A DNA stretch of 64,000 nucleotides from Trichobilharzia regenti (taxonomy: Eukaryota; Platyhelminthes; Trematoda; Strigeidida; Schistosomatidae): contig OX235263.1 of NCBI GenBank assembly GCA_944472135.2, forward strand, positions 20,265,379 through 20,329,378. The letters run 5' to 3'. How positions within the stretch are numbered: the first letter of the stretch is position 1; each line of letters begins with the position of its first letter. Made by a program: the position numbers and the translations under genes. Positions 1-11,454 of the stretch are shown one piece after another. The notes under the pieces are model-generated. The model saw nothing but the letters and a program-made list of their open reading frames with translations. It ran no database searches and was not told where the DNA came from.

Positions 1-538
1 AACTACAAAGATAGCAGATGAATGGAAAAATGTTGTTCACTTATTTACCTTATCTTACATGCTGATATTTTAAGCAGTCAAATAATACATGTTTAGTTGA
101 TTATTTATTATCGAGGCGAAGATCTAATTATGTGTACTTTTCGGTAAAAAGCAAATTATTTTACTCACATTGATTGCATTTCTGTATTTTTCGGGGGGAC
201 AGGTGGTATTAGCAAACATTACTAGTCCCCCGATACTACACAATTGTTTGAATTAATCAATTACATGAAAATTGATAAAAGAAACTAGTAGCTTTTGTCA
301 ACAGGGAGTTAGTTGTGACTGCTTAGTTAGCTCGTGAGCATCTCCGCGTCCTTATGTAACTGAATCCCCCAGGAATAAGGGCGACCGTTAACTTTTGCTT
401 CTAATAATTCTAAGAAGTATAACTTAAGTGATTATAGTGTGACATCAGTGATACATTTTAGATCTTCTGTTATTCTTCATTTACTTCAATCATAAGAAAG
501 AAATAATCTGGCGCCAAGTGTTTACCAACTCTTAGTGT
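1..538. other. AT-rich intergenic or intronic sequence
   Basis: Presumed intron of the transporter gene, or sequence upstream of the exons seen. No coding exon, RNA gene or recognised repeat was found. Confidence 0.4.
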
Positions 539-640
539 TTTTGATGTGGTTTTGTTCTCTGAGCTGGATGGTTAGTTTGCGAAGCTTTCATCACCTTCGC
601 AAACTAACCATCCAGCTCAGAGAACAAAACCACATCAAAA
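539..640. repeat. Perfect 46-bp inverted repeat with 10-bp spacer
   Basis: Bases 539-584 and 595-640 are exact reverse complements around the spacer CTTTCATCAC. The right arm carries a block (AACCATCCAGCTCAGAGAAC) that recurs at about 42735-42765 and 30556-30582, beside Penelope-like remnants. The palindrome therefore looks like two element ends joined head to head. Such a perfect arm can form a cruciform or hairpin. Confidence 0.9.
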
Positions 641-1930
641 TCATCCACCTGAGCTACAAATCTTCTCTATAATATCTAACTCTTAGTGTGTTAGGTGATA
701 AATTAAAGAATAGACAATTCTTCACATAACTCAGTACTTTTTCAGTATGCTCTACATGAGACAATGAAAACACGACTGGAAATTGAATTCTCTGTCGAAA
801 TATCGCAACTTTTAACTTGGTGTTCAAATTGCAATTTTCATTTACATCTTGTATTACCCTGAAATCACGTATTTTGTCTATCTCCATGTTTCCAGTATTT
901 CACCATGTCACAGAAAACTGCCTATACTTTACAGTAAGTATATCTCCATAATGTAATCAGAAATTACAAACATAAAGAGTACTTAGGCGTTTGCAGTGAA
1001 TTAGACATTCTATGACTGGCAATTACCGAGTTATCAAGTCATATTGTCTCTTCGTTATGTTAGTAAACAACTACAAAGCTTTGCTTCATGTACGACAGAA
1101 GATTTTCACAGAATCGTTCGTGCAAAATGCACCATTCAGATAATGTCATAGTGAGTGAAGAACTACTGAAAGATACGAATTTCCAACTATGTATTGCCTT
1201 TCTTTTCCACAATAATGTTGGATACAGAGCCCAATAAACTTTGAGAGGCTCAAAGATACTAACCATGAGAAAAGTGGATCGTTGGTTCAGGAGGTGAATA
1301 CTCTTCAGTCACGCGGGAAGTTTTGTTTTGACTTCAAGTCATTGGACTTTCAAACCTCTCCGAGCCAGGTGTAAGCTAGAAATAGATGTAGAATTGGACA
1401 TGAATATAGCAGTCCCACTCTGTTAAAAACATCTTTAAAGCGACTGAAACTTCACAACTTTTATTCGAAAGGCAGAAGAATGAAAAAAACGAAATAAATG
1501 TCCACTGGAGGCGTTATTTCGGTTAACTGTGTCCGAAATAGTATATCAGATGTGAGGAGTCTTTCCACGAAGCCTTCTAACATGTAGTAATATATTCATT
1601 CCTACAATATTCGATTGTTTTACGTTAGCTATCGAAATCTATCCAAAGCAATATTACACAATTCCTTACAGAAAATCTTTAATTTGAAGAAAGCATCTTT
1701 TGTTTCGTTGCCTTCTCGTCAGCTGCTTACATGGCAAAGACATTATTAAATATATCTACAACAACAATTTTGACATACTTGAACAGACTTCATTTTAAAC
1801 AGAAATCAATCGATCAATATACGCATACACTAAAAATATATACATATATAAATATGCAATATTAAACACTATTCCGAACAATAATAATCATACACAATGG
1901 AAACTTTTAGCATTTCGCATTCGGAAGAAA
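641..1930. other. Intronic stretch with nothing recognised
   Basis: AT-rich, with only short chance open frames. No splice-bounded exon, RNA gene or known repeat was seen. Confidence 0.4.
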
Positions 1931-1941
1931 GAGAGGTGAAA

Positions 1942-2330
1942 TTATCCAGTTACCAGATAGGGCAAAGAAAGACTGATAACCGCTTCTTTCTGGATGCATA
2001 AATCAGGTTTCAGGCGCTTGATGGAAATGGCTTCAGCAAACTTAAAGAGAATTGAGCTCTTTTGCCTAATGACAATTTTGAACGACTTTTCGACATCCAC
2101 CTCATGACCCGTGTCGAGGAGATGCCTGGCGATGGCACTGTTTAAAGCATTTGTTCCTTTTAGACGTAAGCTTTTTGGTACATGTTCAGAAAATCGTAGA
2201 TATGCCCTTCTTTCTGTCCTTCCAATGTAATTGCTCACGCAGAAAATCTTTATGATAGCTTCTAACACCATTTGGTGACTTCTAAGTGGAAAACACTCAC
2301 ATCTCCTATCCAGCATACTCTAGACCAGTG
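1942..2330 (-). pseudogene. Penelope-like element fragment: GIY-YIG endonuclease end
   Basis: On the minus strand it reads NYIGRTERRAYLRFSEHVPK, then an IARHLLDTGHEVDVEKSFKI block and FAEAISIKRLKPDLCIQKEA. This matches the C-terminal endonuclease of Penelope-like retroelements (YIGRT...R...EH, then the KPxLCxQK tail), as in the better copy at 23176-23796. The upstream reverse transcriptase is absent, so it is a 5'-truncated dead copy. Confidence 0.8.
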
Positions 2331-2989
2331 AAGAAGGTAAAGACTGGGTAGGCTTATGGATCAGTCGAGTTCTGAGAGTTATTTCAGTGTCAGACATGAA
2401 TTACATTTTATCTTTATTTAGATTTACACGACTTATTGGGTGCTCTAAATGCGCATCCTATTCATCCTTAGGTAACTGCAAACTAATGTTGGAAGTTGTA
2501 TTTTTAACTTCTGAAGGTTTTGTTACCAATTATTTTTTATAACAATAATAACTGCTTTGTTCTAGACAGTATGTCAACACAGTACAAAATTTTCAATGTA
2601 TTTTAATTGCAAAATGTCTACTGTTCGTACAGGATCCTTAAGCAAAATGGTTTTGGACAACACATCGTTTAACTCCCCGTTGTTCCATCTGAAGCAATAT
2701 CTAAATCTCTTCAATATTCTCTCCTCATTTCTGTTGAGGAGTCCTCTGCATTTAGGCAGACTAAAACTGTGTTCAAGCTCATGTAGCAATTCACTGACAT
2801 AGTTAGATGATCAAAACAATAAAATATGGCGAAGAATTCATGCATTATAGGTAGCCCATTGATTTAATCTACATCACTTCAGGTCAATTAAAAGGAACGC
2901 TTACGACGAATTATGTCTCCATACATTTTTTTATTCCTAGACTTTCCCAGTAGAATATAGGCCTTCAAGCTAGCAGCTCTTTGAAGTGT

Positions 2990-3480
2990 CGATAGAAGTA
3001 ATCTTTATTTTAATGGGATAGGATTGCTAGCCGTATAAGCCGTACATATACCGCAGGATTGATCGCTAACCGACACCGTTTAGAGAATCATTGGAAAACT
3101 AACGAGGAAGTACTGGACAGCTGTTTCGTCCTAGTTTTCGCGACTCTTCACAGTACGCACCCAAAGTGGATCCAACCCTGAACCTTCCGGTTCAAAGGCG
3201 TATTCGTAAACCAATAAGCCACTGGGGCTTGATCCAACGGTCCACAAATTCTAGCTCCTGCCGTTTCGCAACCATCAGTTAGTGTCACGGGCGAGTAACT
3301 GTCTGCTTCTCTAACTAACTAGACCCCAGTGGATACGACTTCACACTATAATCCGAGGTACTTCCTGTACAGGGCTAGTCGTGTGAACAACATTGTGACC
3401 AATTGAGTCCTTGTTAAACCAACACTTGACAGTTGATCAGTAGCTCACTATCTGTCGAATGTTTACCCTGTACCTCTGTC
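2990..3480. repeat. Dispersed repeat family R2 (degenerate copy)
   Basis: Contains the block TGGACAGCTGTTTCGTCCTA followed by a CTTCACAGTACGCACCC-like box and a lone CCTTCCGGTTCAAAGGCG stretch. Related blocks occur near 11460-11640, 17600-17760, 30030-30430 and 53690-54180. The family was not identified. It has no coding potential and may be tRNA-related. Confidence 0.55.
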
Positions 3481-3601
3481 CAGATTACTGGCAGGAAGTT
3501 AAGAGTTCGGAGTTATTGTTTGTAAATCAGATGGTGTTTATATGAAACCTAATGAAAATTAAAGTCAGACGATTGCTTAATTTGATCTCTTTTCATTTCA
3601 G

Positions 3602-3736
3602 GTGCATTTCTTATTCCTTATTTGGTTATGTATATTTTTGGTGGATTGCCACTCTTTTATCTGGAGCTGGCACTAGGACAATTTCAACGTAGTGGGTGCT
3701 TAACTGTTTGGAAAAGAATATGCCCTTTATTCAGCG
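3602..3736 (+). CDS. SERT: SERT-like exon: TM2 and first intracellular loop
   Basis: Encodes (G)[18 protein letters not shown], then [20 protein letters not shown] and ICPLFSG. This is the signature TM2-IL1 block of SLC6 transporters. The Tyr of the LPY motif matches human SERT Tyr121, a chloride ligand. The acceptor is TTTCAG at 3600-3601 and the donor GTAAGT follows 3736. The exon enters in phase 1, completing a Gly codon begun upstream, and leaves in phase 1. In known SLC6 proteins the preceding residues are the TM1 end and a Gly-rich turn. No TM1 coding sequence was found in 1-3600, so the 5' exons must lie upstream of the window. Confidence 0.93.
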
Positions 3737-3929
3737 GTAAGTGAATCATTCATATTTTATCTGTGCCAGTTTTGCTTTTCACACTGACTGAATGAAAAAC
3801 ATGTTTGTGCTCTATTGACATGTCAGTTATTTGTAAGGACGCTCTGACCATGCTCGAGAGTTAATATGTTGTTCTGTTGGTGGATGGAGACTAGCAGTGA
3901 AATTCAAAATACGCATTTTGTAATATTTA

Positions 3930-4915
3930 TTGTTATTAATACTTTCTTAATCCCTAGAGGAGCATAGGGCTTCAGCTGCATGTCTCCAATTCGTTCAGTT
4001 CTCTGACAACCTTTTCACCTGGCTCCACGTCTCCACACATGCTCTCACCACCTCTTCTACATGACCTCCTCCAAGTTACCACTGGACCACCAACTCGGCA
4101 CTTCCTTTTCGGGTTCCACTTGACAGATGGACTAGCTTATGATGCCACTTGATGGTTCGCTCAGAGTACGACCAATCCACCTACCTCATTTCTTCCTGCA
4201 TATGTGTTGCACAATCGGTTTCTGGTTGGTGCGCTCCCAGAGATCCCAGCTGCTGATCTTCTCTGGCCGGCCATCTGATCTTGAGCGAACTACTGAGCGA
4301 AGACACCTGTTGATGAAGTTCTGTAGTTTGTTTGAGATGCTATTTATGACGCGCCAAGTCTCTGAACCGTATAGTAGCACTGACTTTACATTGGAGTTGA
4401 AAATCCGGATCTTATTTTTTATGCTGATTGCTGTCGACCTCCACACAGACTTGGAGATAGCAGGTAGTCAACCAGCCTTGTCTTCTTCCCGTCTTTACTT
4501 CGAAGGATTCCGTGAGTTTCCCGTTGTGGATTGCTTAACATGCAGCATTGTCATATAACTGTTGGATGAGATGTATAGTTGTCGGCGGCACCTTGTAGTA
4601 GCGAAGTAGTTGCCAAATGACCTCTCGATCGACGCTGTCAAAGGCCTTTTCAAAGTCGATGAAGTTGAGTGAGGTAGGGAGATGACTGCCATTCCAAGCT
4701 CTGTCCACTGATGATTTGCACTGTTGCAATTTGATCAATGCATGACTTGTTTCTCCTGAATCTAGCCTGTTTCGGTCGAAGTTTTCTATCCAGGGCTTGT
4801 TTGATTCTCTCCAGGATGATGCGGCTTAGTAGTTTGCTTGAAATGGACAGAAGCATAATGTCTCACCAGTTCCTCAATTGACTTAAGTCTCTATTCATTG
4901 GCAGTTTGTAATATT
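3930..4915 (-). mobile_element. RTE-type LINE (SR2-like), 5'-truncated and internally deleted
   Basis: The 3' end lies on the left: a CCTATGCTCC-type tail (minus-strand sense) next to TAATAATA-like DNA. Minus-strand frames read KNKIRIFNSNVKSVLLYGSE, then TWRVINSISNKLQNFINRCL, and further on NFIDFEKAFDSVDREVIWQL and RIILERIKQALDRKLRPKQA. The first two are the RTE C-terminal domain and the last two the reverse transcriptase fingers and palm. The palm YADD region is missing near 4480-4520, where the C-terminal block runs straight into the central RT block. Stops and frame changes show it is dead. Confidence 0.85.
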
Positions 4916-4934
4916 TGGGACTCGCTAATCAGAT

Positions 4935-5045
4935 GAGCCTGCATTCACAGTGAGTGATGCTGTTCTACACTGAAGATTTCATGTACATCTAGTTGACGAG
5001 TTCCAAACGGAACGAAGCGAGCACTGAACTCCACTACAAGTGACT
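4935..5045 (+). repeat. Smα-like SINE fragment with a decayed hammerhead
   Basis: Contains GTACATCTAG, then TTGACGA, a GTTCC...GGAAC stem and GAAG, ending in CTCCAC. This is the layout of the hammerhead-bearing Smα SINE-like repeat of schistosomes, better kept at 31062-31118. The core (CTGATGA and GAAA in active ribozymes) is changed at several positions, so activity is not expected. Confidence 0.6.
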
Positions 5046-5094
5046 TTCTACTGACCGGCACTTGCATTTTACTTCAAAATGTATGAGTTGACAT

Positions 5095-5840
5095 TTGTTT
5101 TCAGTAACTATCATTATTCCTTTGGGTTCCAAGTGGAACAGAGGGCTTCAGTGGCCTTTTTGTATGCTCTTTACAGTCTTCTGCAGTCGGCCACACAATT
5201 GTCAGTAGGCTGTTATCTTCTCCTCACACGATCATATCTGTGTTACTCTCAGACGCCGACTAGTCGTTCCCTGCTCGGTTCCCACCCAAGCAATGGCCTG
5301 GAATGCGATGTCATTCAACAATGTCCTCAACATGTGCCCTATCCATCTCCATTTCCTTCGGATTATCTGTGTGGCTAAAGGTTCTCAGTTAGTTCGTTCA
5401 CAGAGTTTCTTGTTTCTGATCTTATCCGGCTGGCCATTAGATTTTCAATTTTGACCCAGAGTAGGCAGCTGTTGATAAAAGTCCTCAATAGCCTGTTTGA
5501 AACGCTTTTGGTGATGCAAGCGCTAGGTTTCTGACGTATATAAAAGAAGCGACTGACTTCACATTTGACTTGAAAATCGGAATCGTGTTCCTTATGCTGA
5601 GTCTCTGTATAAGATTTCCAGACTGATTTTAGAATAATAAAGGTCGGCTCTACCTTCTGGATCCTGGTTTTGTCATTTTCATCCATGCCTCAGGCTTGCA
5701 GTTGAAACGAAGCTGCCTATATAGGCGAGGGAGTCGATCTTTCAAATTTCTCCCGTCGATAATAAGTGGTGATTGTAAGTGATTTTATTGTTGGTTATCT
5801 TCACCAACTCCGTTTTCTGCATGTTCACTCGACGTTTTCA
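5095..5840 (-). mobile_element. RTE-type LINE 3' fragment
   Basis: The left end (minus-strand 3' end) carries the CAGAGGGCTTCAGTGG tail block next to TCATTATTCC. Inside, the minus strand shows the RTE C-terminal pattern (ATKSVSNRLLRTFINSCLLW, then a SRIRSETRN-like stretch) and a VWKSYTETQHK-like block that matches the VWKSSSL region of better copies. The right end stops at the conserved nucleotide block before the YADD region. Many stops are present. Confidence 0.72.
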
Positions 5841-6217
5841 TAAAGAGTTCATATAAACGAAAGATTGTTAGCCAATTGTCAGGCAATGATAGCTACGTTT
5901 AGACTATAGAGGCAATCGAATATCAGTCATCTATTCCGCCCTGATGTATCCATCTATAAGGTTTTTTTTCAATCTTACAGAGTACCACGAAGCATAGCAA
6001 GGCCTCTGACATAACATAGTTATATGAAAACAAAGCAGTGTCGATAGTTATTTATAGAACTTTTAGTCACCTGGTCAATGGTATAAATTCCAGAAATGTT
6101 TCAAAAGTTATTTTGTCGTGTCCATTTGTGTTACGTGTTTGAGCTTAAATATTGTTTCAACTTAAAAACAGAATCTGTTGATGAGGTCGGATGTATCTCG
6201 TAAATAAATGTTGAATA

Positions 6218-6425
6218 TTAAGACCAAGGTAGAATAAGAGACCGGACAAACTTTTTCTGTATACAGAGATCAGGGTTGTATTGATGTATTGCCAGCGCCT
6301 CCGCCATACACAAAAGCCGGAACCTGACGCCCTTTGTACAATTTGGCTTCACTTTGTAGATGATGTTGAAAGACGACTCTGGTGGAGCTATGTGGCCTGA
6401 GTTCACCAAATGCTCGAGAATTGAG
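6218..6425 (-). pseudogene. Penelope-like element tail fragment
   Basis: Minus-strand frame: SFNIIYKVKPNCTKGVRFRL, then MAEALAIHQYNPDLCIQKKF. This is the last quarter of the PLE endonuclease domain, with the KPDLCIQK signature. It closely resembles fragments at 24728-24916 and 62824-63015, which suggests one subfamily. The 5' part is missing. Confidence 0.75.
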
Positions 6426-6694
6426 CTAGTAATTGTCTTGCCTCCAATCGAAATGTTGAATATCTTAAGTCGTTTTGCCTGTTATTCTACTAAGCGTCAA
6501 CTATTTCACGCTACTCCACCAATAGCTGTTATTTCTCTTATACGGTTATATATTTCTCACGAAAAAGAACTTCATCAAGTCGTCAATACATAGTAGTTTT
6601 TTGGTGCATGCCTTTTGCGACAATAAAATATCCCTTGATAAACTTCATTAAAATATTCCTTATACCTGAAATCGATACAGTGCACAATAGAATC

Positions 6695-6895
6695 AAACTA
6701 GAGGCTTGAAGTTTCGTCAGCAGTAGTGTAAATTTTTATGAGATGTGAATGCTAGCCTCATGTTCAACCGTCCGTCTTTGCCAGTCTTATTACTGCTTTA
6801 ATGAGCCAAAGAAGTACGTCGGCTAAGGATCGAACACTTGACCTCATGCGTGGTTGGCAAACATTCTGTATATATGCCACCAACACACAAACTAG
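6695..6895 (-). repeat. tRNA-headed SINE, type A (degenerate)
   Basis: Reads as a SINE on the minus strand. The tRNA-like head with the B-box complement GATCGAAC is at about 6825, and the tail block AACTTCAAGCCTC sits on the left. The better copy at 6985-7225 gives the consensus. Confidence 0.65.
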
Positions 6896-6984
6896 CGTAC
6901 TCAAGTTTTTATTGCATCACAGATAACAAGATTGCATAAATCTGTAATCATTTTCCGCTGAAAAAAAATTTTGCAACGCTTTAG

Positions 6985-7225
6985 TACGTCAGGTGGCAAG
7001 GTGGTTAGGATGCTCGCCAACCATGCACATGGTCCAGAGTTCGATCCCCGGCCACAGACGCACTCCTTTACCTCGCTAAGCCAGATATAATGCTGGTAAA
7101 GAGGAAAGGTTGGGCAGGAGGCTAGCAACTCCATCCTGTACAATCAAACACTGCTACAGAATCTTCAAACCACTAGCTTGAGGCCCTATGTTCCACTGGG
7201 GAACATGAAGGAAAAACACAAAAAC
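6985..7225 (+). repeat. tRNA-headed SINE, type A
   Basis: The head resembles a tRNA gene: GGCAAGGTGGTTAGGATGCT (A-box side), then GTTCGATCCCC (B box, near 7039-7050). The body runs GCACTCCTTTACCTCGCTAA and GGTAAAGAGGAAAGGTTGGG. It ends in AGGCCCTATGTTCCACTGGG and an A-rich tail. The 3' block is the same as the end of the RTE LINE copies, so the RTE enzyme probably moved it. Confidence 0.85.
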
Positions 7226-7734
7226 AAAATAATACGTTAGGTTTTCTTTTCTGCGTACAGCAGATAAGCAGGGATGATATTTACCCAACACTAATCTATA
7301 TAGTAAACAGAAGATATAAGAGCAGAAGGTTCGACTTGAATTTCAGATGAGAATTCCATTGACCTGAAGACCATTGGTTCAACTCTCTAACCTTTTAAAA
7401 TCCTCACTAATCACTAGAATCACGAAATTTGTTTTTTCAGAAATCAGAAGTGTACAAACTACTTGACTTAATGTTGACAAGGAAACTGCATCTTCGTCTA
7501 GAATCTCAGTGAAATTTGGTAATCTTTCATTCACTTGACAGATAAAATATTAAGTAATCGGAAATCGGAGATCAGCATTAGAAAAATATTATCCCGTATC
7601 CAACTCTTTCATTCTCTTGAATGAAGATGCAGTAATTTGTTGAATTCATAAGGTAAAATTTCAAAAAAGCATGACAGTATTTTGAGTTTGAATGCAGTTC
7701 ACATTTCTGGTCAATAGTTTTTGATCATACTATT

Positions 7735-8640
7735 ATTGTTCCCTTGGGTTTTAAGCGAAACATGAGGCTTCAGTAGCATATCACTATTCTATGCTAATCT
7801 ATACAACACTTTCTATTCAGATTCACGACAGTCCATAAACTACTTTTTCCCTTCATATGATCTCCTCCATGTCACCCCTGCACACTCACTCCTATTCAGG
7901 TTTCGCTGAAGAGTGTGATGTGTGATATCACCTGAATGTCTTCTCAGCTTAAGCATAATCCAACTCCATCTCATTCTGTATATTTGTTGGGTAATAGGCT
8001 TTTTGGTGGTCCACTTTCAGAGTTCCATTCTGCTAATGCTTTCTGGCCGGCCATCTGATCTTCCGTATCAGAAGAAGCCACCTAATGATAAAAGGTTGTA
8101 TCTTATAAGCAATACTTTTTATGGCACAATGGCTGAATGTCTGCACCTCAAATAGGCAGTAATTTTGACACTGGTGCTGAAAATCCAGATCTATTCGCTT
8201 ATGCTGATTGCAGCAGACTTCTGCAACACAGTATAACGAAGGCCATTCTCGTTTTTCCAATATCCGCACCCGACTTGGCTGTGAATTCCATCACATTTTA
8301 TGTGCTAGTTGAAAAGTGCTGGTTTTTGTTAGTCATTATCTTGAACACCTCTGTCTCTTCTATCTTTACGAAAACTCCTGTCTTCGCTACTTGCTTCTTC
8401 TAATGACTTGTTGATTTTCGTCTGTAAATCTTTGGGTCCATATGACATCATTTATGAACAGTCCTCGATTTTAAGTTCTGCTAAATGCTTTCGGGCGGTC
8501 CAATATACCTCTGTGGTCTCGGTACGCCTCTGTCAGTTGTATGATTCGGTCCACTCCCTACGAACATCATCAGTTATAGTAGACAACTCTGCCTTAATCT
8601 TGTCTTCACTTTACACCTTTCGGTGAGCTTTCTGATGAGA
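7735..8640 (-). mobile_element. RTE-type LINE, 5'-truncated, decayed
   Basis: The left end has a CTTGGGTTTTAAGCG-type tail after TTATTGTTCC. On the minus strand it covers the C-terminal domain (TKSIAYKIQPFIIRWLLLIR like SKLQTFINRCL), then DLQTKINKSLEEAS, which follows the YADD box in RTE elements. The stretch to 8640 seems to continue upstream (ARKHLAELKIEDC, resembling the LEDLDFADD region). Frameshifts and stops are frequent. Confidence 0.75.
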
Positions 8641-9229
8641 GTTTTCTACCAATCACATCTACTGAAGCTTCCACTGGGTAACTTAATCGATTCACTATCA
8701 GTTCACTAAATTTATTGGTTTTTAGATATACGAAATCAACAAATTACTTGCAGGTACTTTATATGCTCATCTTAAGGAAGTCTGTAGATTGAAATAGCTG
8801 AGGATACCCTAGATAGACTTAACTAAGTTAGATTTCAGTACTACTGTAAATAGAATTTCACATTGAAATTTACTCTTTATCGAGCATTGTGAAGTAGACT
8901 GCTGACTAGAATATGCAAACATTGTTTTGATTTTCCAGAGAGAGTGAATATAAAATCATGATAAGCAATTAAATCTACAGGGAATCAATTCAGCTTTATG
9001 GATGCATTTTTTATTAGTTCAAAAAAGTATATTTTTTTAATGGCTATTTCGAATAAAGAATATGTATCATGGTAAAATTGTATTCCTCATGGTAGCAATG
9101 AAATATCTGCGTACACTATTTGTGTATCTTTTCAGTCTTGTTCAATTCAAAACCCCGCATTTTTCATCATAAATTAATGAATAAACAATGTGACTGATAA
9201 ATCAGGAAACAGAAAATGCTCACTTTATT

Positions 9230-9790
9230 GATCCATTTTCAAGCGTTGTTTTGCAGGTATTTGTCTGCTTTCAATATTAGATCAAGATACAACTTCGCTT
9301 TGGGGACAACTGTATAGCTAGCCATCTTATCTTAGTTTGGGATTTACCTGTAGTACTCACCCTTGTCTCCATCTGGAACCCTCGGGCTAAGGAGACAGCC
9401 TGTTGGTGATTCACCCATTGAGATAACTTCCGGTGGCTAAATCAAATCTCTGCACACTATCACTTGAGAATTAATCCAACGCTCATAAGCGACTGATCAT
9501 AAGAATTGAGAAGTCATGACAAGAGGAGTTTATCAAGTGGGCTATGAGGTCAAATACACACCGATGACGTCAACTGCTTGTGGCACTATATTAAACCCAA
9601 TCAACAAAATATATAACTAATGGTTGGTAAGATTCTTTTTCATTTAGTGAATGGCCAATAGGTTTGTTTAGTAACCTAAAGATCCTGGATTCTAATCCTG
9701 GTGAACGCATCAATGCGTAGTATTATGGAGTTGCAATTTAGAATGAAATAGCCGTTCAATACTTCATGGTCTCCAGTGGGAACCTATCTG
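9230..9790. other. Intronic DNA with faint repeat-like blocks
   Basis: No exon was found. A tRNA-like motif (GGATTCTAATCCTGG near 9690) and a tail block TGGTCTCCAGTGGGAACC at about 9766-9783 hint at a very old SINE at 9655-9790. The rest is unclassified. Confidence 0.35.
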
Positions 9791-9794
9791 ACGT

Positions 9795-10030
9795 CACGTC
9801 ATGGTTGACATGAAACTGAGTGACCTGATATCGTTGGTTTGTGTGCGATGTCAATTCCTAAAGGTTTGAAGAGACTCGCAGCGATTTCCCGTATGTCTTC
9901 CATATATGGAGGGGTGTTTTTCTTTTTGTGCTTTCTTTGCAAGCCTTTGATTTGGTAGGTCGGCTTGAAACAAATACTTCTTGGTGCAGTTACGTGGATA
10001 TTTTTCCAAGGATATCTAGACATCAGTCAA
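9795..10030 (-). pseudogene. Penelope-like fragment, second subfamily
   Basis: The minus-strand frame holds PPYMEDIREIAASLFKPLGI followed by DIAHKPT. This pattern (Y(I/M)xDIxExxxxLxKPxGI..AHKPT) is the linker just before the GIY-YIG domain in a second PLE subfamily. The same pattern occurs in plus sense at 42070-42180. Only this linker survives. Confidence 0.6.
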
Positions 10031-10434
10031 AGTGTACACAATATGACCAGTACCAACTAAACGCAGCACAATCGAGCTGCTTAATGCCTATGAGCCGTTT
10101 AATCTCTCAGTTAAGTATTGGTTTTTAACCAATCTCTGATTTGTTGGTTTGTCTTCAGAAATGTAGACAATAACCCATATCACTCTTATTTTCAATGTAT
10201 GTGCGCTGAAATGAACACATAAACTGACGGGCACGATTAAAATTTACACGAGGTAGAAGTTGGCCCAGTTTACAGTTTCTACTATCTCCATCCTTATGTT
10301 CAAATATCAGATTTCTTTATTCTGTTGTGTTCCCAGTGGAACATAGAGCTTCGAACTTCAAGGTTTATGAGGTTGGGTTGCTATCCTGACACCAAACCTA
10401 TCGGCTAGTAAACTAAGTGAAGTTTAAAGTACAC

Positions 10435-10665
10435 GTCCTTCACGTTCTCCAGTGGAACCTAGGGCTTCAAACTAGTGGCTTGAATTTTCGGTAGCAGTGT
10501 TTATTTTTTACAGGATGAATTTGCTAGCCTCACGCCCAACCATTCCTCTTTACCAGCATTATTTCTGGCTTATCGAGGTAAAGGAGTGCGTCTGTGGCCG
10601 GGGATCGAACCCTGGACCATGTGCATGGTCGGCGAGTGTCCTAACTGCTATGCTACCGGAGCACA
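10435..10665 (-). repeat. tRNA-headed SINE, type A
   Basis: Minus-strand copy. The tail complement CCAGTGGAACCTAGGGCTTC is on the left, the B-box complement GGGATCGAACCC is near 10598, and the head ends near GCTACCGGAGCAC. A small extra piece of the same tail lies at about 10325-10350. Confidence 0.82.
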
Positions 10666-10699
10666 AAGTACACCCCATATGGGAACCGAGCCCGGACAA

Positions 10700-11450
10700 C
10701 GTGAGAAATTGATGAGTATCCTACCACTAAACCGCTATTAAAACCGCAAATTAGAACTGATAATTCTAAATCTTCTGAAATCATATGAATAATAAAATCC
10801 TAACTACAGAATTCTTTCAAAATTTTGGCGGTGTAACCAAAAGAATTTAACTAATCTGACTGACTGGATCTTTATTTGTATTACTTCACGGAATTACAAA
10901 TCATTATATGTCGTATTGATTCTTAGTTCTGTTATGTTGTCATTTTTAATCAGTATTGTTATGTTATAATTTGTTATATATTTAGCCTTACTTTACAGTG
11001 TTTTAGTAACTACGATCTTCAAAGTTTGCCTGAATTTCAAATCGTATTTAAGAAGCTAGACACATTAAATCATCATTCATCATATAACGCTTATATTATA
11101 TAGAGCTACACTTTTTTCAATCATTGACGAAAATTCTATTTGAATTAATGAAACAAAAGTCTTTTTTGTTACAAAATTTTTAATTTCTATAAGTCGAATT
11201 AATTAAAAATCATTTTAAACCAAGTATTTCTTGCCAATTTGGCTTCAGCGAAATTCAAAAATACAGACAGTGACATTAGTGAATTCGCACCATAACCGAC
11301 ACACACTATTAAGAAAAATTAAGAACCACGCTTTTTTATAAATAGCCTCATCTTGTCTGCTATTTAGTTCAACTTTCCACCTTATTACGACTTCGCAGCA
11401 CATGTCTATTTTAAAGATAAAGCAGTATGGAAGTATTTTAGTTGTAGAGG
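10700..11450. other. AT-rich intronic DNA
   Basis: Very AT-rich with no recognised repeat or exon. Open frames here are short and have no known motif. Confidence 0.4.
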
Positions 11451-11454
11451 ATTG

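Noticed and set aside
1942..2316. A host GIY-YIG nuclease gene
   Set aside because: The tail motif (KPDLCIQK) and the many similar broken copies show it belongs to Penelope-like elements.
6985..7060. tRNA gene candidates at SINE heads (also 40512, 31000)
   Set aside because: The A and B boxes are present, but no full cloverleaf with an acceptor stem could be drawn, and each is followed by a repeat body and LINE-like tail.
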